From Parastagonospora avenae f. sp. tritici 18332-5 (taxonomy: Eukaryota; Ascomycota; Dothideomycetes; Pleosporales; Phaeosphaeriaceae): a stretch of DNA of 64,000 nucleotides. The stretch covers positions 124,001 to 188,000 of the forward strand of contig JAFJTR010000039.1 in the NCBI GenBank assembly GCA_022559985.1, written 5' to 3'. The position numbers and the translations under genes are program-made. Under the pieces are notes generated by a model, which saw nothing but the letters and a program-made list of their open reading frames with translations, did no database searches and had not been told where the DNA came from. Every line of letters begins with the position of its first letter. Position 1 is the stretch's first letter. Below are positions 1-10,640 of this stretch, piece by piece.

Positions 1-1
1 G

Positions 2-253
2 GCGGTTGGCACGGCGTATAGACGCGATCTGCTTCCAGGTGCGTCTGGCTGGAGAATACCAGGGTGGATGGTTGGCGAGGAGAAGAAGAAGGGGTTCGAA
101 GGCCTCAGAGCTAGGCTCGATGCTGAGAGGGAGAGGGAAGGCGGCGCAGGGGCTGCGACGGGCATATTAGCTGGTGAGACTGCGCAGGGCACGGCGAGGC
201 AGAGAAGAACGCTGGGTGATATGGTTGCGGAACAGTTTCGGGGGAGAAATTAG
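2..253 (+). CDS. C-terminal end of an unrecognised protein (5' end outside window)
   Basis: The reading frame is open from base 2 and ends at the TAG at 251-253, giving about 83 C-terminal residues. The visible part is rich in Arg, Glu, Gly and Ala, with a charged stretch likely to be helical after an aromatic segment (WRIPGWM). No domain is recognisable. It could be the tail of any larger protein; no function is proposed. The gene runs toward the next gene, so the two converge. Confidence 0.5.
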   Translation, partial: AVGTAYRRDLLPGASGWRIPGWMVGEEKKKGFEGLRARLDAEREREGGAGAATGILAGETAQGTARQRRTLGDMVAEQFRGRN

Positions 254-744
254 CGTCGCAAGATATTGTTACTTCAAATACACATTTTTAACACAGTCTT
301 CTTAGACATCTTAGAAGGAAATGGGGCTGTGTGTAATGTGTCCTTTTCACCTTACTTGCTCACTGACCTGACGCGACCTACTTTGTGCCCATGAAAACAA
401 TGCTTACAATGTGCTTAAACTAATAGTAGTATATTTGTTATTAATGTGAAGGTTCTAACACAAGGAATTCACTTACCCTCTCTGCTAAGGTGGTTCGGAG
501 GTGCGCCTCATGGCTTGCTTTGAGTTGGGTGACCGGGTTCCTTTTTTTGCACTTTCATTGCGCGCGCGGGTTCGAGACGTGATCGGGGAGGTGAAGTTGT
601 TTTCATCTTATTTATGATCAGGTTAATTTCAGGAACTGAGAAACTATCTAGCAATAGTGGCGGCCATGAGTTCAGTGAGAAGTTGAAGTATTTATTGTGG
701 TGACCGCGCATCAGCTCTCACCATATGCATCTGCGACTACAAGC
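254..744. other. Convergent intergenic region
   Basis: About 490 bp between two convergent stop codons. It is AT-rich around 270-450 and should hold both 3' untranslated regions. I see no gene, repeat or RNA signature in it. Confidence 0.5.
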
Positions 745-2676
745 TCAATACTTCACACCCAATATCCCCACTTTGAGCGGAGAGTCCGAGTCTTTCTTCG
801 ACGGCAACCTGCCCTCCTCTTCCTCCGCATAGAAATCACTCTTCATCTCCATATCGATCTGACTCGGTGTCAGCGGCGCCCGCACACCCGACCTATTCGC
901 CTTCGCCACCTCAATCTTCACATGCCCTTCTTCGTCACCCTTCATGTTCACAACCAAGCTGCCGTTGCCTTCATCTGGGTCACTTAGCAGCCAAACATGC
1001 TTCAGCGACCTTCGATCCTGCTTCTCCATGATGTCATCAGCTGCTTGCGCAATCTCCGCACCACCACGCGAAGCTGCGATGATGAGATCGCGAGGGTCCA
1101 GGTAGTTGAAGCGCCCGAGATCTGCCCAGCCATATGTGCGCGTCGCTTCCCCCAGGACAGCGAAGATGATGATCAGATTCAAGATGAAGACCGCGTAGAT
1201 GTAGCCAGGCTGGCCGAATTGCAACGCGTAGACCATTGTTCGAGCCGGCTGCTGCGTGAACAGTCGCCCAACCATGAGCTGCGCTGAGGCATATGAGATG
1301 AGTATGTCGTCTATCATGGCGGTGATGGAGTTCGTGAGGCCTGCTATAGTCGCTTCTTCCTCGGTGAATGGGTCCCGGGACATTGACGCCCGAGACATTT
1401 TGTAGGCTGCGATGCTGGAATTGAATGCTTCGCCGAGCAGGGAGACGTATAGATTCGTCATATCATTAGACATTAATTCAAATTGGCGTACTGCGGTCCG
1501 GGTGATGTTGCGCTGGGGGTTGAAGTCCTGCAATGGTTCTACTGCTTTGACGGTAATATTCAGACTGCCGATGTCTACAGTGACGTTGAACAACATTGGC
1601 TCGAAGCCGAACTCGCATTGAGTATTGTTCAAGAATCCATAGGCTTCACCAGCTGCAATTGAGAGGAAGCGACGGGGTGATCGTTCGCTGAAAGCCACGC
1701 CGATAGCGACAATGGCTTTGCCGTCATGGCCAATGTAGTTGGAGTATTCCTCGCCGTCCACACTGTCCGGCAGATTTCCCGAGGCAGCGTAGATCCATTC
1801 GTTTACTGGTCCAGATAGAACGAAGTTCGAGGTGCTGTTGTACGTGCATGTAACATTGGTGAGGTAGCCTTCTTCTTGAAACGTGTAGCCGGCGACTTGG
1901 CTGTTGGACGATATTCCCTGATCCATGAGACCGACAGAGGCACCGACACCAAAAGAACGGCCACTGTAGCTGTACCCGGTGTTGTCAAGCTTTCGATGAA
2001 CGTGGGGACCCTTGCCCATTGAAGATGCCGAGGCGGCTGATCCCATCAGTTGTCCACTTTGCTGTTGGCCCACTGAATACGTAAAAAGACCCCTTCGTGT
2101 GCGCAACGAGGGACCAGCTGAACCAATCATCATTGGATACTCTATGATCTTCGAGACATCCTCATAGCTTGGCACAAGTAGCATGCCATTTCCCGACGTT
2201 CTCGATACCGAAGGAGTTATGGAACCAGCCCACAACGCCGCCGGTACTAGACACAGAAGAACCATCGCCACCACGGGAAAGAAGAATCGAAGAGGAAGAT
2301 CCCAATTGACACGAGGAGTGCTAATGTCCACCCAAGTTCGCAACACGTCCAAGGAGACACTGACTTTCTGGATCCTTAGTCGAAGAGCGTAGTTGATGAG
2401 CTTGCATATCACCGCCACATGGAGAAGACCTAAGAAAGCCGCGAAAAGCTGGACGAATAGCGCAACAGAACCGGGGAACCTGTTGGCCAAGATGAAGATG
2501 TCGCCAGTCGCGCGCCATTGTCGTAGCTCGGAGAGCAAGAGTAGAGTCGACAAAGCGGTAGTGATCGCCAGTCCGTAGAACGTGTTGTACCTGTGCCAGT
2601 GTGAATACCGCATCGTCCTCCCATCCCGCCCCGTCGGCCTCCGCTCATTAGGAGGGAAAGTAAATTGGCGAACCAT
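745..2676 (-). CDS. Fungal multi-pass membrane protein with large glycosylated loop, unknown function
   Basis: Single-exon gene of 643 aa starting at the ATG at 2676. There are three hydrophobic segments near residues 32-48, 70-92 and 131-152, then a long region of about 340 residues with many N-glycosylation sequons (NVT, NST, NNT, NIT, NSS), then a last membrane segment near 492-511 and a charged cytoplasmic tail of about 130 residues. This arrangement of three N-terminal helices, a large outside loop and one C-terminal helix is common among uncharacterised fungal plasma-membrane proteins. The tail is acidic and ends in a short Ser/Asp/Lys-rich region. I recognise no catalytic or transport motif, so no activity is proposed. 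The topology is inferred from hydrophobicity only. Confidence 0.8.
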   Translation of the reverse strand: MVRQFTFPPNERRPTGRDGRTMRYSHWHRYNTFYGLAITTALSTLLLLSELRQWRATGDIFILANRFPGSVALFVQLFAAFLGLLHVAVICKLINYALRLRIQKVSVSLDVLRTWVDISTPRVNWDLPLRFFFPVVAMVLLCLVPAALWAGSITPSVSRTSGNGMLLVPSYEDVSKIIEYPMMIGSAGPSLRTRRGLFTYSVGQQQSGQLMGSAASASSMGKGPHVHRKLDNTGYSYSGRSFGVGASVGLMDQGISSNSQVAGYTFQEEGYLTNVTCTYNSTSNFVLSGPVNEWIYAASGNLPDSVDGEEYSNYIGHDGKAIVAIGVAFSERSPRRFLSIAAGEAYGFLNNTQCEFGFEPMLFNVTVDIGSLNITVKAVEPLQDFNPQRNITRTAVRQFELMSNDMTNLYVSLLGEAFNSSIAAYKMSRASMSRDPFTEEEATIAGLTNSITAMIDDILISYASAQLMVGRLFTQQPARTMVYALQFGQPGYIYAVFILNLIIIFAVLGEATRTYGWADLGRFNYLDPRDLIIAASRGGAEIAQAADDIMEKQDRRSLKHVWLLSDPDEGNGSLVVNMKGDEEGHVKIEVAKANRSGVRAPLTPSQIDMEMKSDFYAEEEEGRLPSKKDSDSPLKVGILGVKY

Positions 2677-2798
2677 TAAAGAAAAGAGGGGACCGCCCAG
2701 CGGTCAACGAATGTAAAGCATGTGAATGGTAAAGAAAACGAGCGACAAAGAAGCAAGCAACGATGATGAACCGATCCGAGAGACGAGGGTAGAGCTAC

Positions 2799-2957
2799 TG
2801 TACCATGCCGTACGGCTGAGGCCCACTTAAGATACCTCGGGATGTGGGCCTTACGCGGTACAGGTTTTTGTCAATCTGGTGTATCAGATCTGGCACTGGA
2901 TCATGCCTCAGCCCCATCGCTTGGAAACTCGATCGTGGTTCCAGACGTGATGGGGCT
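2799..2957. repeat. Two adjacent inverted-repeat (hairpin) elements
   Basis: The first hairpin is nested: TGTACC at 2799-2804 pairs with GGTACA at 2857-2862, and inside it GGCCCAC at 2820-2826 pairs with GTGGGCC at 2844-2850. The second pairs AGCCCCATC at 2910-2918 with GATGGGGCT at 2949-2957, with an inner TGGAA/TTCCA pair. They lie 120-280 bp upstream of the membrane protein start codon. They could be structured leader RNA, a small decayed transposon or chance. Confidence 0.45.
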
Positions 2958-4168
2958 CTACCGCACATGGTGGCCTCAAGCGGATAGCTAACTAACGAAT
3001 GGAGTCGGTCTGCGATGCCACGATGCCTGAGCGGAGCCATAATGGTGAATATACGTTCTAGTATTGCGACGACTCCAGGGCTTGCCTACGCAATGTGGTT
3101 CGTAGGCAATCATGCGGAGAGGCCGGAACCGTGCCGAATAGTCGGTATTGCAAATGCGCTTCTTGAATCTCCTCACCTCACCGCTGCGTGCTTTGATAGA
3201 AGGCGGAAGCCGGCAATGTCTTTCACAGCAAGCCAAGCTGCCAACAAGAAGCCAATGGTTTGGCAGGCCATTCATATCTACTTCAGAGGATGCAATGCTT
3301 AGGTCAAGAGTGTAGACATGCGAAGCTGGTCCACTCAAGTATATAAGTGCGAGTATGCAAATGCAGAAGAGAGCGAGTGCCTATCGCATGACGCTGATCC
3401 ATTTGGAAGTGTCGCAGATTGAAGATCGTCAGCATGCGCTGGTGGTCCTCATGAACGCTTAAAAGGAAAGAGAGACTACTGAATTCTGAGCGGAAGGCAT
3501 ACTGCACGTTTGACTCATCGCCCGAGTGGTATGAAGTTGATAGGATATCGTGTACATTTTACAGCGGACGGGATGAAAAGCTCATGCTCGACGGAGAGAC
3601 CCACAAGACTCGGTCCCACCAATCGCTTACACAAAGCCCCACCAACCTTGTCCCGACACCTCACACCCAAGGCGTTCATCTGAAACACTATGTGCATGCA
3701 ACTTCAACCGTACCCATCATCGAAACGTCTGATCTACGAATCCGCAGTCTCCTTCCAACTCCTGGATTGGTGCCTGATAATCCTCGTCTTGGTGCACTGG
3801 GTAAGATGTGTACGCTGGTCCTCACCGGTTGCGCCGGCTGAGTCCTCGCTCGGCGAATTGGTGTACGGAATAACTTCACGATTGAGTGGATATTACTTCT
3901 ATCGGCCCACTGCTGACCACAGGGCTGATTCGGAATGTACGAGTACACCAGTGGATGTGGTGTTCGACCGGCACTGATTCTGGTGCGCCTTGGTGTGGCT
4001 GCGCATTCAGCCGGTAAAAGATACGTGTACGAGGCAGAGCAACGAGAATGTCATCCTACAAAGGCGGGGTTACAACACCTCGCGCTTGAATTGTATCGAT
4101 TGGCCAGGCAGACAGTGCTACTACGACGGCAAGCGACCAGGGTCCAATATGTAGCAGCTCATCCTATA

Positions 4169-4235
4169 GCCTGAAGCTATACACAGGACCTTGCCATCGC
4201 AACTGCAGTATGTTGATGACCGGTGTGCTTAGTGT
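4169..4235. mobile_element. MITE-like element, copy 1 (one clear end)
   Basis: A TA dinucleotide (4167-4168) is followed by GCCTGAAGCTATACACAGG, the same terminal sequence seen at 15807-15822 in reverse, and by an internal stretch (CTTGCC, then TCGCAACTG) shared with the copy near 48021. The right terminus is not clear, so the end coordinate is approximate. Confidence 0.5.
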
Positions 4236-4835
4236 TTAGTGCAAGATCATGCGACGAGAGGATGTGCCTAGTACACCACTCTATCCTCCAGTGCATGCAC
4301 AATGCGAACACGAACGCGATAATTCCTCCGCATGGAACTATTGAAGGGTATTCGATACTTTTCGCGCTCTTCATGTTGATTACACGCCGGACGGAATGGA
4401 AGCTAGTCTCAAACGCCCCGGCCTTGCAGAATCGATGGTTCACGATAGCCGTTTGGTCTAGCGTCCGCTGCCTGTCCGGAGTGGAAATTGCAAGGGACAT
4501 GAACGGTACTCCTGTCACGGATATTGCCAAGTAAGATAGGATAAAGTGGATTTGAACTTGTTCATTACTCGCGCGTCTCGCGAAAGGGAGCTATTGTAGC
4601 TAACTAATATGGATATTGCGGCGCGCCGGCCGTAAGCTGTTGAAATGCTGGTTGCCGATCATTATGCTCCAACGCCATGCAATGCTCTGTAAATGCCCGA
4701 CAATATAACACCGAGTCATGAAGCTAAGAGTTGTCCATCCAGGGACCAGCTCGTGCTAAACCATGTCGCGCTCGTCATGAACGGATACAAAGAGATTCGT
4801 GAGTCTGTAAGACGATATGGAAATAAACAAATGCA

Positions 4836-5885
4836 TTAATAGGATGTTTGGCGACCGGCGTAGTTGCCAGTCTGGCCGAACATCCTGTTGAAGAAACCTC
4901 CAGTTGTCTTCGTCTTCTTAGCTGGCTTGTCGTCGTACAGTGGGAGCGAGTGCTGGAGGTGGATCTTGGACTGGGAGACAGGGCCATGGATATGTACAAG
5001 AGTGGGGCCTTGGTCGGCGTCGTAGCGCTGCACAAAAGCCTCTGTGGGTTCTTCGGTGAAGCTCATGGGTGAGTCGGATGAAGTGGAGACCGAAGAGCTT
5101 CGGGTGGGTGGCGAGAGAGATGGTGTTCGCGATGCGGCGCGAGATGATGTTTGGAAGCGTTGTCGCTGGGGATGAGCAGCGTATGCGGAGTAAGATGTAG
5201 GAGCGTGGTAGAGGTTCTCAGCGGTGAGCTGCTGGTATTGTTGGCGTGCGAATTCCTTCTCCTGCTCAGCGAGCCTGGCCTTCTCAGCCTGGCGTGATTG
5301 CCATACACGGATGGGTGCCAGGAAAGGCTCAAGGTGGTAGTAGAGGTCCTCGGGGTTGATGCGGAGATCCCAGTCGAGGAGGAAGAGCAATTGCTTTTCC
5401 ATGAGATTGACTTCGGTGATTGAGAAGCCGAATCCCTCGTAGCCGCGGACTGCGGTGTATCGAGCCCAGTGCTTGTTTTTTGGTGAGGAGTCGTTGAGGT
5501 TCTTAGCAGCAAGGATAAGAGCGGCGAGGAAGATGCGGTGTGTAGTACATTTCATGCCCTTTGCAACTGGGGGCAGACGAGACCGTAACCGGGCGAGGTA
5601 GACCAAGGATGTCATGAGAGTGGGTACCTGGACATGCGATCGCTCGACCAAGGATGTGATGAACTCTTCGACGGAAGGGAGAGGTGCTTCCCTATTCTGA
5701 GAAGCATGCTGAGGAGGTGATGCTGGTGGTGTTGGTGGCAGGTTCTTGTTGAGTGATGGTTCGCAGCGGATGACCTGGCTGGCTTTTTGTGCGAGGTATG
5801 AGATCATGTCCTGAGAGACAGGCATCTGGATGAAGTGGTCCAATGCTGCGCTGTTCTCGACAGCAAGATTTGTTGAGTAAGGCAT
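4836..5885 (-). CDS. Pho85-type (Pcl1/Pcl2-like) cyclin
   Basis: The protein is 349 aa counted from the ATG at 5885 (MPYSTNLAVENSAALDHF). A longer frame runs upstream to 6053, but that extension lacks an ATG context and reads like a pyrimidine-rich leader. After a proline-rich linker (LPPTPPASPP), residues about 75-190 form a cyclin box of the PHO80/Pcl type: the first helix carries VPTLMTSLVYLARL, then the hallmark HRIFLAALILAAKNLND segment, the kinase-contact region and the final LLFLLDWDLRINPEDLYYH part. The C-terminal 150 residues are Ser/Pro-rich and probably disordered, with several Ser-Pro sites for phosphorylation. Proteins of this family activate a Pho85-like cyclin-dependent kinase in G1 and morphogenesis. 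The family call is firm; assignment to a particular Pcl member is not. Confidence 0.85.
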   Translation of the reverse strand: MPYSTNLAVENSAALDHFIQMPVSQDMISYLAQKASQVIRCEPSLNKNLPPTPPASPPQHASQNREAPLPSVEEFITSLVERSHVQVPTLMTSLVYLARLRSRLPPVAKGMKCTTHRIFLAALILAAKNLNDSSPKNKHWARYTAVRGYEGFGFSITEVNLMEKQLLFLLDWDLRINPEDLYYHLEPFLAPIRVWQSRQAEKARLAEQEKEFARQQYQQLTAENLYHAPTSYSAYAAHPQRQRFQTSSRAASRTPSLSPPTRSSSVSTSSDSPMSFTEEPTEAFVQRYDADQGPTLVHIHGPVSQSKIHLQHSLPLYDDKPAKKTKTTGGFFNRMFGQTGNYAGRQTSY

Positions 5886-8800
5886 GATGGGTGATGATGT
5901 GATGGATGGGAAAATGTGACCTCTTAAGAAGTCAAAGAACGATAGTAGTCGAGGACTAAATTCTGTAAGGCAGATGGTCCGTCTGTTTTCGTGGTGTAAG
6001 CGAGATGTCCGAAGCGGGCTGAGTGGTGACTTGGGTGCTGAAGAACCCAACAAGGTTGAACGTAAGGCCGCAAGAGATTAGGTAGCAAGAAAAGTCCTGA
6101 CCGGCAAGACGAAGTAGCGATGGGCAAAGAAGAATTTTTTTTTCTCGAAGGGAGAGTGTGGATGGCGCTGCCAATTTGGGAAGGCAAAAGTGACTGGGTG
6201 GAATGATAGGCAGTGCCGGACTGGGTTTGTGCCTGCACCGCTGGGGCGTCAGGGAGAAGAAGGGAGAGATGGAAGTAAAGACTTGCACTGACCAGAAAGT
6301 AAGTATCGACGGCAGAAGGCGCGATACTTATTATCCCGAACCCTCGAGCGGCAGCAATTCGCAATGCCAAACTTGAGAGGATCCAACACTGCTGGTGGGG
6401 CACGGCGGCTGTAGGGGAGAGCCAATGGTTCGCGGTGTAGGGGCGACGACAGGTCCCTAGCGCGCCACAAAAGGGAGAGCGGGCGGCTGTTTGGCTGTTT
6501 GGGACTCGTCGAAGATTGCCAGAGGTAAGGTGCAGAACCCCAGAATAGTCTGTTTCAAGTCGGGAGCCAGTCGCTTGTGGCCTAAATCTGTGAGGAACCC
6601 TGACAGCCAATAATCCTGCAGGTCGTTTGCGTTTCGAGGACAGGCTCGATGTTTGAGAGCTGCACGGTCTCCTCGAGTATTGACCGACCGGATGGGCGGG
6701 GTGGTCGAGGTCGTCGCAACGGCCAGCTATCGGTATGACTTGGTGTCGCTGCACGCAACTGCGACTACGGGTAGTAATATGTATTCGCACGACCCGAGTG
6801 ACTGGAGTATAGTTTACACGGTCTGCTGGTCTAGACAGGTCACGTTGGGTCTCGGTGTGAGGCGGTGAGGTTGCAATAGTGGATCTAAGACGACATGGCG
6901 GATGAATAGCATGCGACCACGCAGTAGCAGCATGCCAGTTCCATATATCTGAGCAAGCTACCGTGGCTACCAGTGAACAGCTGTCATGCTGGCAAAGTCC
7001 GACAGAATGCACTTCTGGTGACGAAGCACCCAGCCTCTTTTCCCAGCCGGCCGAGGATGTTGCGGACGCGAGGGCATACGAGGCGGTGGGCGCACGCCGG
7101 ATCCGGCAAGTCGCCCATTTTTCTTGCCTCCTTAGAACGCGTGTTGCACTGCGTCGAAGTCGAGCGTGGCATTCTGTAGAAGACTTTTGGCCGTGGTTGT
7201 GTGGCTCAGAGCTTGGCAGCCAGACTCTCGGCTGTTGCTTCGTACGAGTGCCACCATCCAGTTCGTCAGTCTGCATGCCACCCAACCTGCAGGCAGATGG
7301 GCTCGACACGGTGCCGAATGAATCTACCAGATCGACAACGGTCTGACATCTCGAGTGCATCGTCGGACAGCCCCCTCGGCCAGATGCTGGGGCACGCTCG
7401 GCAGCTCCACCGCAGTGAACGATCGCCAGTCATGCGCAAGGGCTGCTGATGAGGTAAGCCACCATGATTGGCCACTACCGCCGCCAAACAAGTCAGTCCG
7501 TTTCAACACTTGTTTCCCACGGACTTCATGACCAGTCCCTCACGGTCACCGCATGAATGACGAAGCAGATCCGCGAGCCACAATCAGCTGCTCGAAATTG
7601 CTGCCCACCCACCAGCATAAACAATATGCTGGCCAAACTCAAATTCATGCAACAGTGCTTGCCAATCCATGTTCGAGATCTTCTTCAGCACCCGCCTGCA
7701 CCGCCTCAGTCGGCACCACCAATCACGGTCTCAGCCTCTTCAATGCCATATCCAGAAGGTCGCGGTCATGTAAGACATCTGCAGTCTTAGTGGCTAGACT
7801 GCCAGAATCCAAGAAGGCCTTAATCAACTTCTCTCGGTGTTGCCGCTACCACCTGCCTCTGTTCGCTCAACACCCGATTGGCGGTCTTTGCGCATCGGCG
7901 TGGGTCTATTATGGTTCACTCCTGGTCCTGTATCCAAATAATGCAGATGAACGCATGCTCGAGAGAAATGGGGCCAAGATCTAATCTAAGTGGGCGCTGA
8001 ATGCGGCTCTGCTGTACTCGCCTTCTCCCCGCGCGGCTCGCACGGTTCCCGGCCTTTGAAAATAGTAGCCGCCCAGAGTAGCGCTCGTGTCACCGCCAAA
8101 TATGGACATCCGGGATCGCCTGTAACCGTTGAAATACCCAGGTCCACGGGTGCTTGCGCAATTAAGCTCTGCAGCCTCTTGAATGCGCTGTCTTGTAGAT
8201 GTAAGGCTTTAGTGTTGCGCTGTAAGATCGGAACGCAAGCGCTTCGCTGTTTCAGCGTGTCAGTGTCCGACCATAACAAGCGATGTGTTGGCCCTCGAAC
8301 TCCAAGGCCAGCAATGTCTTTGCTCTTCAGCTTGGGGTCTTCTTGACCATAGGCTGCCCCATTGTCGATTTAGACTTTACTTCACCGTCCCCTTTGGCTG
8401 CAGCCCAGCAAGGCAGAGAGCAACTAAGACCCAACTGCAGATGCATGGCGACACGGGCCACTCTACACTTGAAGAATTACCAGCACTACCCTGCTATGGC
8501 CTTGGTTTGACAGTTACTCATCCTGGTTCTAGGTGTTGGTGATTGACGTCATCGCTCACGAGGCAATAGAGGCGCAGTCGCAATTGCCTGCTGACTGCGC
8601 GAAGGTGTTGCGAAAAGCAAAGCCACCTCAGTGGCCACGCCAAGCTGAGCATTTGTCGTGGCGACCGAGGCATCTCTCGTGTATTGAAGTACTGCCTCGC
8701 ATCGAAGTGGTGGGCGAGATGGATGCTTCCAGGCTGTGCATGTGGGCGTATTATCGCGGCCTCCGAGGAAGACGTAGATTTCTAAACTTGATTGCCTGAT

Positions 8801-9011
8801 GCTGTCAGTGTTGTCTTTCAAGCTCTGGAATATCTGGACGAACTGCTTCTTGCTGTACGTGGGCCAAAGAAGTCGGACCATATGCTCTTAGAGCAATTCA
8901 CTTTTGCATTCTGCATTCAGCATCCTCTCACTTGTAATGGTATCTTTTATGTCGTATGTACATTCGTGTATAATATCTGAGTACATGAAGGAGAAATAGA
9001 CATGCGCAGAG
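5886..9011. other. Long gene-poor region upstream of the cyclin
   Basis: About 3.1 kb without a supportable gene. The cyclin-proximal 400 bp, read on the minus strand, has long pyrimidine runs (for example near 6132-6146), which suits a long 5' leader and core promoter. A minus-strand frame of 478 codons spans 5924-7360, but its composition (Ser, Arg, His, Cys heavy, no domain) and its overlap with the cyclin argue against it. Cyclin genes often have long regulatory regions, so this could be promoter sequence. Confidence 0.4.
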
Positions 9012-9200
9012 TGTTATTGTTCATACCAATATTTGGAGTGATCGTACGAGTCACCTGATCATCACATGATCAGGTTCTGCATGTGCCTTAGGGGCTAGTG
9101 CAGGAGTATATAGTCTGCTCGTACGATAGCTTCAATCAATCAATCAATCTGCAACAATATACATTCGTAACTTGATCAACCCCATCGTACAATATTGTAC
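9012..9200 (+). mobile_element. Probable solo LTR of a copia-type retrotransposon (degenerate)
   Basis: The segment starts with TGTTATTGTTCATACC and shows the layout of short fungal copia LTRs: an ATCGTACGAG/CTCGTACGAT inverted pair (9041-9050 and 9118-9127), an inner palindrome CCTGATCAT...ATGATCAGG (9054-9074), a TATA-like AGTATATAG near 9105-9113, then a TCAATCAATCAATC run and an AT-rich end with the palindrome GTACAATATTGTAC. No flanking target duplication or internal gag-pol was found, so exact limits are uncertain. Confidence 0.45.
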
Positions 9201-10102
9201 ACCCACTTACTGCAACTATCGCGCTGCAGACGAAGTGCTACTAACAATTATAGTATAAACAATTTTCTAAGATGAGAGGATCAACAAATCTCCAAACTAT
9301 TCGCCTCTATCATCTACACTTGAGAGAGAATATTGTGCGAATGATTGTGACAGCAGTAAAGCGTCACATGAATTTTCCTCAAATACCAAAGAAAACGTGA
9401 TGTGTTCGTTGCTCAGACAATTTATTTCCGGTTCTAAATCCACCTCTTCCTCTAAGAATCACAGGCGTGCGCACCAAATCTATATACATTATTTCGTCCT
9501 CTACCAGAGTTAGTATTGTCGTCGAGATTATGTGCGACAAGGGCCTAGCAAATTTGCGTGTACGTTTAGGATGTCTGACCAAAAGGCCGCTTCACAATTT
9601 TGAATGTTTAATCCTAGTGAAGACTAATGCATTGCCAAATAATTTAACAAGGACGGCACAAGTCTTCTTACACTCTCAACTTTCTTAGAAACTATTCAGT
9701 ATGTTACTCGCTAGCCTGTATAGATTTAAAGATATATTAGGATGAGATGGGTTACGAGAGTGGCCTTGGATCAAGCCTTAGCTAATGCACAGTACTGCAC
9801 GAGTGCGGACACGTTCTGTTGCGTTATCTAGTGAAGGCGATACCTGCACAGTAGATCTGCCGACATCGGTGTCAGTTTTACTTCAATATCGTGCTCAGCG
9901 AGAACTCCGAACTTTTTAGGTTCAGATGCTGTGATTATGTGCTAATTCCTGCGCTCAGACTCGCACTCAACTTAACACAACTGTCAGACGCAATAGAAAA
10001 TCAATCGCTTGCTACTCTTCAAGATTTGATCACGAGATGCTCATTCGTATCGCTTGTCAATGCCAAGAGTTTGTTCGGCGTTACTGGGCGTGTACAGAAT
10101 TA
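9201..10102. other. AT-rich gene-free stretch between LTR and U6 locus
   Basis: About 900 bp, richer in A and T than neighbouring DNA, with only short frames. It may be decayed transposon sequence linked to the LTR at 9012-9200, but I see no reverse transcriptase or integrase remnant. Confidence 0.35.
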
Positions 10103-10127
10103 AAATTGACCAAATGCCCGAACACGG
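10103..10127 (-). pseudogene. U6 snRNA 5' fragment (inverted)
   Basis: Read on the minus strand, this carries TTCGGGCATTTGGTCAATTT, identical over 20 nt to the 5' part of the intact U6 gene at 10484-10503. Similarity stops just before the GAAACGATACAGAGA region. The 5' stem is altered (GTG-TTCG-GGC instead of GCC-TTCG-GGC), so the hairpin would be weaker. A GTATAC sequence lies about 25-30 bp upstream on this strand. No matching 3' half follows it, so it cannot make a U6 RNA. Confidence 0.7.
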
Positions 10128-10450
10128 GAAATTGATGTGGAAGGCAGTATACCTTCAATGCTTTTACAATCACCGACCAGAAGCTGATGAAATGATGTAT
10201 ATGGGGAGCAGTTAGTTTCGTGATGATATGAGGAGGCAGTGTTTCCATGTTGCTGATCAGTCGGCCACAATCTGTCATGCGGACTCCGCGGGAGCGGAGC
10301 TCCCGCGTAACAGAATGTTCTTCGCGCACGTCCCACTTTTGTTAATAGCCCACTTCAATGCCCTGGTTCCGCGTTACGCCTTATGCGAACAGAGAGTTTC
10401 TCTGATCCTCCTCCTATGCACTATGACGCTCTTTGCAATGCTCAAATTAG

Positions 10451-10459
10451 TATATATTA
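10451..10459 (+). promoter_or_regulatory. TATA box of the U6 gene (RNA polymerase III)
   Basis: TATATATTA begins 30 bp before the inferred first nucleotide of U6 at 10481. That spacing is the normal one for U6 promoters read by RNA polymerase III through TFIIIB. Confidence 0.75.
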
Positions 10460-10480
10460 CATGCAAATGCCCATCATTCC

Positions 10481-10578
10481 GCCTTCGGGCATTTGGTCAA
10501 TTTGAAACGATACAGAGAAGATTAGCATGGCCCCTGCACTAAGGATGACACGCTCAATCAAAGAGAAGCTACCATTTT
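10481..10578 (+). ncRNA. U6 spliceosomal snRNA
   Basis: The segment matches the conserved U6 plan along its whole length: a 5' hairpin GCC-TTCG-GGC at 10481-10490, the ATTTGGTCAATTTGAAAC stretch, the invariant ACAGAGA box at 10512-10518 that pairs with the 5' splice site, the AGC triad at 10524-10526 used in U2/U6 helix I and catalytic metal binding, the internal stem-loop region (GGCCCCTGCACTAAGGATGA), and a 3' tail that ends in a run of T. Length is about 98 nt, close to fission yeast U6. Unlike some fungal U6 genes there is no intron in it. The start is placed at the G of the 5' stem, 30 bp from the TATA box; the true end lies within the T-run. This is the only complete U6 copy in the window. 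Confidence 0.95.
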
Positions 10579-10581
10579 TTT
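10575..10581 (+). terminator. Pol III terminator of U6 (seven T)
   Basis: A run of seven T follows the U6 3' tail directly (CTACCA then T7), the standard RNA polymerase III stop signal. Confidence 0.85.
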
Positions 10582-10640
10582 GCTCTTGCTTTTGCCTCGC
10601 GCATCTTTCAAATCTACCCCATTGCAAAAAAAGTCTGCGA

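Larger units (their letters stand above)
2677..4835. other. Intergenic region, about 2.2 kb
   Basis: It separates the membrane protein start from the cyclin stop. Reading frames here are short and show no family signature. It contains two nested hairpins (2799-2957) and a MITE-like end near 4169, reported separately. The remainder is unexplained. Confidence 0.45.

Noticed and set aside
2799..2870. Possible 5S rRNA fragment (GTACGGCTGAGG...CTTAAG)
   Set aside because: Only short pieces resemble the 5S 3' end, in the wrong order, with no internal control region.
5924..7360. 478-codon minus-strand frame upstream of the cyclin
   Set aside because: It overlaps the cyclin, is rich in Ser, Arg, His and Cys, and has no domain or hydrophobic pattern; more likely promoter and leader DNA.
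7553..7984. 143-codon plus-strand frame
   Set aside because: No domain, mixed composition and no splice or promoter context.
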